From the NCBI GenBank assembly GCA_017561935.1, contig JAFZBE010000026.1, positions 1 to 64,000 on the forward strand: a stretch of DNA of 64,000 nucleotides. The letters run 5' to 3'. The position numbers and the translations under genes are program-made. Source of the stretch: Bacteroidales bacterium. GTDB taxonomy: Bacteria > Bacteroidota > Bacteroidia > Bacteroidales > UBA3663. The notes beneath the pieces are model-generated. The model did no database searches and was not told the origin of the DNA. It saw nothing but the letters and a program-made list of their open reading frames with translations. Below, piece after piece: positions 58,186-64,000 of this stretch (within the stretch, counting starts at the first letter, position 1; every line of letters starts with the position of its first letter).

Positions 58186-59292
58186 TCAAAGCTCCACAGG
58201 CTCATACTTCATACCGAAAGCTTCGGCAACCGCCTTGAAGGTGACCTTGCCACCCACTACATTCAGACCGAGATACAACGAACGATCCTCGCGGCAAGCC
58301 CTCTGCCATCCCTTGTCGGCAAGAGCCAAGGCATAGGTCAACGTGGCGTTGGTGAGAGCCAGTGTCGAAGTGTTGGGCACAGCACCCGGAATATTGGCCA
58401 CACAATAGTGTACGATTCCATCGATGGTGTAGATAGGATCCTCGTGCGTAGTGGGGTGAGAAGTCTCAAAGCATCCTCCTTGGTCAATGGCCACATCGAC
58501 CAGCACCGTACCGGGCTCCATCAGGCCCAGCATATCTCGCGTAATCAGATGTGGACACTTAGCCCCAGGGATGAGCACCGAGCCCACTACTATATCAACC
58601 GTTGGAAGTAGCTGACGAATATTATGGTCGGTGGAATAGACGGTATGCACATTGGGTGGCAACTCCATACCCAGCTGACGCAGTCGTGGCAGGTTGATGT
58701 CGGTGATGATGACATTGGCTCCCAGACCAGCAGCCATTCGAGCTGCGGCCTCGCCTACCGTGCCTCCGCCCAAGACGAGCACATGCGTAGGTTCAACACC
58801 TGGCACGCCACTGATAAGCTTGCCCTTGCCCCCCTTGGTCTTCTGAAGATAATACGCGCCATTGAGTGTAGCCATACGTCCTGCCACCTCACTCATAGGG
58901 ATGAGCAGAGGCAGCGAATGGTCGGCCCTCTGAACAGTCTCGTAGGCAATGCACACGGCCCCACTCTTGATCATCGCCTCAGTGAGTTCCCGTTCGCATG
59001 CGAAATGGAAATAGGTGAAGACAATCTGGTCCTTTCGGATCAATGGATATTCGGGCTCGATGGGTTCCTTGACCTTCACGATCATATCCGACACCGCATA
59101 GACCTCCTCCATCGTGGCCTTGATTTCGGCTCCTGCCTTGACATACTCGTTGTCAGGGAAACCGCTGCCATCGCCAGCAGTATGCTGCACAAAGACAGTA
59201 TGTCCATGCTTCACTAACTCGGCCACACCTGCAGGTGTCATACCCACGCGGCTCTCGCCCTGCTTGATTTCTTTTGGAATTCCGACTTTCAT
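58186..59292 (-). CDS. ald: Alanine dehydrogenase
   Basis: 368 aa. NAD-dependent interconversion of alanine and pyruvate plus ammonia. Start MKVGIPKEIKQGESRVGMTP; catalytic Lys in VKVKEP and His in FTYFHFA; Rossmann loop VLVLGGGTVGEAAARMAAGLG (in parts); C-terminal NLNVVGG-like block. Cytoplasmic. -7 box at 59377-59384 gives a leader of about 80 nt. Confidence 0.95.
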   Translation of the reverse strand: MKVGIPKEIKQGESRVGMTPAGVAELVKHGHTVFVQHTAGDGSGFPDNEYVKAGAEIKATMEEVYAVSDMIVKVKEPIEPEYPLIRKDQIVFTYFHFACERELTEAMIKSGAVCIAYETVQRADHSLPLLIPMSEVAGRMATLNGAYYLQKTKGGKGKLISGVPGVEPTHVLVLGGGTVGEAAARMAAGLGANVIITDINLPRLRQLGMELPPNVHTVYSTDHNIRQLLPTVDIVVGSVLIPGAKCPHLITRDMLGLMEPGTVLVDVAIDQGGCFETSHPTTHEDPIYTIDGIVHYCVANIPGAVPNTSTLALTNATLTYALALADKGWQRACREDRSLYLGLNVVGGKVTFKAVAEAFGMKYEPVEL

Positions 59293-59376
59293 AGTATTTT
59301 CCTTTCTTAGTTTTAAGGGTTATTATTTGATGAAACTCAACTATTCTTTGAGATGTTTTTCGTGAAAAAACTGCTG

Positions 59377-59384
59377 CAAAGATA
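59377..59384 (-). promoter_or_regulatory. -7 promoter element of ald
   Basis: The minus strand reads TATCTTTG followed by CAGCAG. Confidence 0.55.
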
Positions 59385-59505
59385 ATTAATTTTTCCTTTT
59401 TCAAAATACTTCCCATCATAATTTTGTAGCGTTCTATACAATTTTTTGGCCATTTGTCATGTCCACTTTCGACATAAACCACATCACACCTCTACTATTT
59501 TGAAA

Positions 59506-59531
59506 AATTAACCGAAAATTTTTGGTTAATT
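59506..59531. promoter_or_regulatory. Palindrome upstream of the ECF sigma promoter
   Basis: AATTAACC/GGTTAATT arms around GAAAATTTTT; the whole 26 bp is symmetric apart from one pair. It ends 13 bp before the -7 box at 59545-59552, over the expected -33 region. Confidence 0.55.
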
Positions 59532-59544
59532 GTTGTTTTTCCTC

Positions 59545-59552
59545 TATCTTTG
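59545..59552 (+). promoter_or_regulatory. -7 promoter element of the ECF sigma gene
   Basis: TATCTTTG followed by CC. It lies 3 nt before the ATG at 59556, so that ATG is probably untranslated and 59595 is the better start. Confidence 0.55.
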
Positions 59553-59594
59553 CCAATGAAAAACAAGACAACAACCCATCTTATCAATGTGCTC

Positions 59595-60152
59595 ATGACT
59601 GATACCGAAGAAATACAATGCATAAAGGCATTTGCACAAGGTAACACTCGAGCATTCGAATTGCTCTTCCTCAACTACCAGCCCAAGCTGGTAGCATTCA
59701 TCGATGGCTTTATAAAGGACACGGAAGAAGCGCGGGATATGAGCCAAGATATCTTTATGAGGCTATGGGAGCGACGAGAAACTTGTAGCGAAATACGCTC
59801 TTTCAAAGCATTTCTTTTCAAAACTGCGAAATTTTCAATCTACAACTACTATGACCATCAGTTGGTCAATAGCAAGTTTGTGGAACAAATGCTATATACG
59901 CCAGAAGGAACTGTCAGTGCTGACGAGAGCTTATTTGCAAAAGAATTGCAGAAACTCATCGACCATACGGTGAAAAATATGCCTGAGCAACGTCGTCGCG
60001 TCTTTGAGATGAGCCGCGAAGAAGGGCTATCGAACGATGAGATTGCACAACTTCTGGGCATCAGCAAAAGAACGGTGGAAAACCATATTACGACAGCTTT
60101 GGCTACATTACGCAAAATAACGGTTCTCGCTATTCTTCTTTTCGGATGCTAA
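59595..60152 (+). CDS. ECF-type RNA polymerase sigma factor
   Basis: 185 aa from MTDTEEIQCIKAFAQGN. Region 2 has AFELLFLNYQPKLVAFI and EEARDMSQDIFMRLWERR; region 4 has SNDEIAQLLGISKRTVENHITTAL (in parts). This is the Bacteroidota ECF class that pairs with FecR anti-sigma factors and STN-bearing SusC receptors, both encoded next. An upstream ATG at 59556 is also in frame, but the promoter placement disfavours it. Confidence 0.93.
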   Translation: MTDTEEIQCIKAFAQGNTRAFELLFLNYQPKLVAFIDGFIKDTEEARDMSQDIFMRLWERRETCSEIRSFKAFLFKTAKFSIYNYYDHQLVNSKFVEQMLYTPEGTVSADESLFAKELQKLIDHTVKNMPEQRRRVFEMSREEGLSNDEIAQLLGISKRTVENHITTALATLRKITVLAILLFGC

Positions 60153-60211
60153 ATAATCATTATTTTTGTGTGTTTGCCTTGTTTTACCTTTCTTTACTAT
60201 AAAGAAACAAT

Positions 60212-61222
60212 ATGGGAAAAATGAATATAGAACAAATCATAAGGACTTTCTTCAGCAGCCGCTTTTCAGAAGCCACACGCCGAAAGTACGCATGGTGGAT
60301 GGTCAATTCACTTGATGAGAACAAGGCCAAAGATGAAACGATGGAGCGTCTTTGGGAGGAAAGTTTGGGTCAAATAGATCTACAGACCTTGAATGACTTG
60401 GAGGGCCTTCGATCTAAAATAAAAGAGGATAAAGAACCCGATCGCAACACAGGGCGAAGGAATTATTGGCTAGCAGCTGCAGCTATTGCCCTTATTGCCG
60501 TGACGGCGCTTACTACCTATTTGATACATAGCAACCTGATGACTTCAGGTGATGAGTTTGTGCATATCAGTGTACCTTATGGACAAACTAAACAACTATA
60601 TCTTGAAGATAGTACAAGCGTGACCATCAATGCAGGGACGACATTGATTTATCCCAGTCATTTCTCAAAGAACAAACGGAATGTCTTTTTAATCGGCGAA
60701 GCGAATTTCGACATCATGAAAGATGCAGCCCGTCCTTTCACCGTAGAAACACAAAGTTTTAATGTGACCGCATTGGGGACGAAGTTTGATGTCCAGGCTT
60801 ATCCAGATGCAAGTACGGCCAGCACGACGCTCGAAGAGGGGCGCACGCAAGTAGAGATAGTGGAGCCAGATACAAAAACATCGGGCATGAAGTACATAAT
60901 GACGCCCAATCAGAATCTGACCTTTCATAGAGGTTCCGGTGAAGTCGCTCTCACCGAGGTAAACGCCAATCGACGTCTATCGTGGGAAAAGGGCAACCTG
61001 ATATTTGAAGGAGAAGACTTCAAAACTATTCTCCAAGCGTTTGAACGCAAATACAACGTCACTATCATTTGCGAGCATATCGAAAGGATGAGTGGAGAAT
61101 ATTACGTCAAATTCCATGCCGATGAGTCTCTCTTCGAAGCATTAGATATACTGAACAAACTAAGCCATCACTTTACATACAAACAAGAAGAAAACATCGT
61201 ATATATCACTCCAGTGAGATAA
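60212..61222 (+). CDS. FecR family anti-sigma factor
   Basis: 336 aa. N-terminal cytoplasmic anti-sigma part (residues 1-80), a membrane helix at about 87-107 (YWLAAAAIALIAVTALTTYLI), FecR domain with VSVPYGQTKQLYLEDSTSV-like start at about 115-215, and C-terminal DUF4974 (FEGEDFKTILQAFERKYNV). It holds the ECF sigma factor until the receptor signals binding of its glycan. Confidence 0.93.
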   Translation: MGKMNIEQIIRTFFSSRFSEATRRKYAWWMVNSLDENKAKDETMERLWEESLGQIDLQTLNDLEGLRSKIKEDKEPDRNTGRRNYWLAAAAIALIAVTALTTYLIHSNLMTSGDEFVHISVPYGQTKQLYLEDSTSVTINAGTTLIYPSHFSKNKRNVFLIGEANFDIMKDAARPFTVETQSFNVTALGTKFDVQAYPDASTASTTLEEGRTQVEIVEPDTKTSGMKYIMTPNQNLTFHRGSGEVALTEVNANRRLSWEKGNLIFEGEDFKTILQAFERKYNVTIICEHIERMSGEYYVKFHADESLFEALDILNKLSHHFTYKQEENIVYITPVR

Positions 61223-61416
61223 GTAAAGGGGGTGATGAGAGTGAAGAGGGTCCAAACAACTTTCTTCACTTTCTTTTTATCTTAACTAAAAAAATCTCCT
61301 CCCGCTTGTGTGTGCTCAAGACCTTTGCTTTCTTAATGGTGAAAGATGATAAACAATCATTTTAAACCACACTGATTATGAAAACAGAGTCTTATAACAA
61401 ATAATAATCAAATCAA

Positions 61417-64000
61417 ATGAACACAAAGCATTCCATGAGCAAAAGTCTTGTTCTTGCTTCATTGTGTATGATGGCTCCTTTTGCCATCTGGGCACAAACC
61501 GTGAAATTCAATCCGAAAGAAGACACTCTGAAAAATGCCATTTCAGCGATTGAACAGCAATCAGGGTATTCTGTCGATTACAATGCCTCAGAGGTTGATG
61601 TGAACACAGTCATCAAAACACGTGACATCAATGGAGACATCGAAGCCAAGATCAATGAAATGTTGAGCGGCACAGGTCTCACATGTGAGGTTAACGGCAA
61701 ACACATCATCATCAAGAAGGCCAACGAGAAGAAAGGCAGCCGCATCGTGACCGGCACCATCCTTGACGAGCAAGGCGAGCCGGTTGCCGGAGCTACCGTC
61801 TTGGCCAAAGGTACAACCATTGGCACCGTGACTGACATCGATGGCAACTATTCGCTCGAAGTACCTGACGACTGCAAGGAGTTACAATATTCGTACATCG
61901 GATATACTCCGCAAGACATCGTCATCGGTAGTAAAAGAACCGTAAATGTGACGATGGAAGAAGATTCACAACTGCTTGAAGATGTCGTTGTCGTAGGTTA
62001 CGGCGTACAGCGCAAAGTGGACCTTACCGGTTCGGTTTCGGCCATTACCTCAAAAGAGCTTGAAAGCAAGCCAGTGATGAGTACGGCCCAAGCCTTGGCA
62101 GGTGTAGCCCCTGGCTTGAGCGTAGTTGCCAACTCCGGACGACCCGGTGCAGGCGCTTCGATCAAGATCCGTGGTACCGGCACCTTCTCATCGGCAGGCA
62201 ACGATCCACTGGTTCTCATCGACGGACTGGCAGGAAGCGTAGATGACGTTGATGCCAACGATATCCAGAGCATTTCATTCCTCAAGGACGCTGCTTCGGC
62301 ATCAATCTATGGCAACCGTGCCGCCAATGGTGTTATCCTTATTGAAACCAAGAAGGGAACAAAGGGGAAAACCCACGTGACCTACAGCAATCAGTTCGGT
62401 TGGCAGACCGCCAATGAGTTACCAGAGTTTCTGGAATCGGCTGATTATGCCACCTATTATAATATGGCCATGTCGAATATGGGTCGTGCCGAAGTTTATT
62501 CGGCCGATGTTATTCAGAAATACCGTTCGGGCAGCGATCAGGACAATTATCCCAATGCCAACCACCTCAAATGGCTCCTCGAAAGCGGCTCGGGCTTCCA
62601 GCACCAGCACAATGTAAGCGTGCAAGGAGGAAGTGGCAACACTACCTATAACCTCTCTCTTGGATTGCGCGACCAAGATGGTTTGACCGCACGCACCAAC
62701 AACAGGCGTCTGACCGCACTCTTCACAATGAAGAGCGAACTCTATAAGGATCTGACCCTCACCTTCAATCTCAACGCCTATCGCAACCGATATGGCGCAC
62801 CCTACGGATCGGGAAGTATCGATGCCATTATAGGATATGCCGTGCGCGAGACTCCTATCATTGCTGGCAAGAAAAGCGATGGCACCTATGGATACCAGGA
62901 TGACTACTGCCCGGAGGGCTGGCTCGATAGCGAATCTTTTGTCAAAAACTACGCCACCAATGTCTCGGCATCGGCACAACTGAAATGGGTCACGCCCATC
63001 AAGGGGCTTTCACTCACAGGCAAAGCCGGAACAAACTACTATACATCAAACAACAAGACGTTTAAATCGACTGCACAGTTTGATGAGAACAAGAGCATCG
63101 GTCCAAACTCTCTTTCGGTAAGCAGCAGCAACAATCTCTATACCGACGTTGAAGCATTAGCCAACTATGACCTCAAGGTGGCTGACCATACACTTAATGT
63201 GCTGCTGGGCACCTCGCTCGAGCAAACCCAGAACAAGGGATTGAATGGCTATCGCACTTCGTTCCCCAATAACTACCTCTATGAACTCTCCTCGGGCGAT
63301 GCATCCACTTCGACCAATGGCAGTTCGTTGACTGAATACACGCTGTTGTCATTCTTCGGTCGTGTCAACTATTCATTCAAAGACCGTTATCTCTTTGAAG
63401 CCAATATGCGTGCCGACGGATCTTCGCGATTTGCCGAAGGAAATCGCTGGGGCATCTTCCCATCTGTCTCTGTCGGATGGCGTGTTTCGGAAGAATCATT
63501 CTGGAAGAACTCTGCCCTATCATCTTGGTTTGACAACCTGAAGATTCGTCTCTCGGAGGGTGTACTCGGCAACCAGAACATCGATGTATATCCCTATCAG
63601 CAAACCTATACCCTCGGTCATAACTATGTCTTGGGAGGCTCGCTAGTATCGGGAGCCTACAGCGCTACCTACAAGAACGAGGACGTGACATGGGAACGCA
63701 CCAGCATCTTTGATGTGGGCCTTGACTTCGGCATGTTTGGTGGCCGCTTGTCGGGTACTATCGACTACTTCAACAAATATACAAGCGACATCCTTGCTTC
63801 GGTCGAGGTAGCTACTATCATGGGCCGTGGTGTCGGCCAGTCGAACGTCGGTGCTGTATCGAATAAGGGTATCGAAGTGGAACTGAATTGGAAGGGGCGA
63901 ATCGGAAATGATTTCGAATATGGCATTGCTCCTAACTTCACGTATGTAAAGAATGCCGTGGAGGAACTTGCCGATGGCGCCAAGGAGGACCTTAACAACA
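61417..64000 (+). CDS. SusC/RagA TonB-linked receptor with STN signalling domain, partial
   Basis: At least 861 aa, open at the right edge. Signal peptide ends IWAQ near residue 29. STN domain about 29-105 (VKFNPKEDTLKNAISAIEQQ), carboxypeptidase-like domain with VTGTILDEQGEPVAGATVLAKG (in parts), then the SusC plug: DVVVVGYGVQRKVDLTG, IKIRGTGTFSS, DAASASIYGNRAANGVILI. The barrel follows. The STN domain couples ligand binding to the FecR/ECF pair upstream. A SusD gene should lie just beyond the window. Confidence 0.93.
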   Translation, partial: MNTKHSMSKSLVLASLCMMAPFAIWAQTVKFNPKEDTLKNAISAIEQQSGYSVDYNASEVDVNTVIKTRDINGDIEAKINEMLSGTGLTCEVNGKHIIIKKANEKKGSRIVTGTILDEQGEPVAGATVLAKGTTIGTVTDIDGNYSLEVPDDCKELQYSYIGYTPQDIVIGSKRTVNVTMEEDSQLLEDVVVVGYGVQRKVDLTGSVSAITSKELESKPVMSTAQALAGVAPGLSVVANSGRPGAGASIKIRGTGTFSSAGNDPLVLIDGLAGSVDDVDANDIQSISFLKDAASASIYGNRAANGVILIETKKGTKGKTHVTYSNQFGWQTANELPEFLESADYATYYNMAMSNMGRAEVYSADVIQKYRSGSDQDNYPNANHLKWLLESGSGFQHQHNVSVQGGSGNTTYNLSLGLRDQDGLTARTNNRRLTALFTMKSELYKDLTLTFNLNAYRNRYGAPYGSGSIDAIIGYAVRETPIIAGKKSDGTYGYQDDYCPEGWLDSESFVKNYATNVSASAQLKWVTPIKGLSLTGKAGTNYYTSNNKTFKSTAQFDENKSIGPNSLSVSSSNNLYTDVEALANYDLKVADHTLNVLLGTSLEQTQNKGLNGYRTSFPNNYLYELSSGDASTSTNGSSLTEYTLLSFFGRVNYSFKDRYLFEANMRADGSSRFAEGNRWGIFPSVSVGWRVSEESFWKNSALSSWFDNLKIRLSEGVLGNQNIDVYPYQQTYTLGHNYVLGGSLVSGAYSATYKNEDVTWERTSIFDVGLDFGMFGGRLSGTIDYFNKYTSDILASVEVATIMGRGVGQSNVGAVSNKGIEVELNWKGRIGNDFEYGIAPNFTYVKNAVEELADGAKEDLNN

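Noticed and set aside
1..64000. tRNA, rRNA, IS element or integrase genes
   Set aside because: No cloverleaf-type or rRNA sequence noticed and no transposase or integrase motifs found in any frame; short tRNAs could be missed by eye.

Overview
The window reads as a chromosomal segment of a Bacteroidota member, most likely order Bacteroidales and close to Prevotella or Bacteroides. Evidence for this: about eighteen intergenic sites match the Bacteroidota -7 element TAnnTTTG; it carries families typical of the phylum (GldH, DUF4249, DUF6242, DUF6089, a SusC-type TonB receptor with STN domain, FecR/ECF pairs); the primary sigma factor is short (286 aa); and Shine-Dalgarno sequences are weak. I saw no rRNA, tRNA, insertion sequence, integrase or CRISPR array. 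Fifty-two protein genes are supported, one of them a 43-codon ORF and one cut by the right edge. In at least a dozen genes the longest possible ORF starts too early. Position of the -7 box, the lipobox or the family N-terminus was used to choose a later start.

Layout. 0-5 kb: SLC13 carrier (-), K+ channel plus a RIC/hemerythrin-LuxR regulator (+), DcuB (-). 5-11.3 kb: MoxR ATPase, DUF3109 protein, coiled-coil protein/ZapA, a possible 6S RNA, RNase Y, RicT, GldH. 11.3-17.1 kb: a TonB receptor/DUF4249 lipoprotein/plug-like protein triad of unknown substrate. 17.3-22 kb: TolC-adaptor-ABC-permease exporter. 22-24.6 kb: an alpha-L-fucosidase fused to an SGNH esterase. 24.6-25.5 kb: gene-free, dominated by a tandem array of about 41-bp hairpin units. 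25.5-34 kb (-): housekeeping cluster prmC-recX-comF-pyrE-SRPBCC-argH, then two lipoproteins and aminopeptidase P; its spacers are rich in palindromes. 34-41.7 kb (+): DUF6242 and DUF6089 proteins, UppS, BamA and three Skp/OmpH chaperones. 41.7-46 kb (-): a second MacB-like exporter.

46-53.8 kb is the most accessory-looking part: a metzincin-like secreted protease, a DUF6939-like/NADAR fusion directly upstream of rpoD, a lone ABC-type AAA ATPase in AT-richer DNA, a small transcript unit with a 43-codon ORF, and an unrecognised two-gene operon whose -7 box is framed by a perfect inverted repeat. 53.9-59.3 kb: BASS transporter with a GH43 glycosidase, a PafA-type phosphatase, alanine dehydrogenase. 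59.6-64 kb: ECF sigma, FecR anti-sigma and an STN-containing SusC receptor, the start of a polysaccharide-utilisation-type locus that continues past the window.

The best candidates for something undescribed are the NADAR/rpoD/ATPase/two-gene-operon region, the hairpin array at 25 kb, and the TonB triad at 11-17 kb. All functional claims rest on reading motifs by eye; no database search was run.
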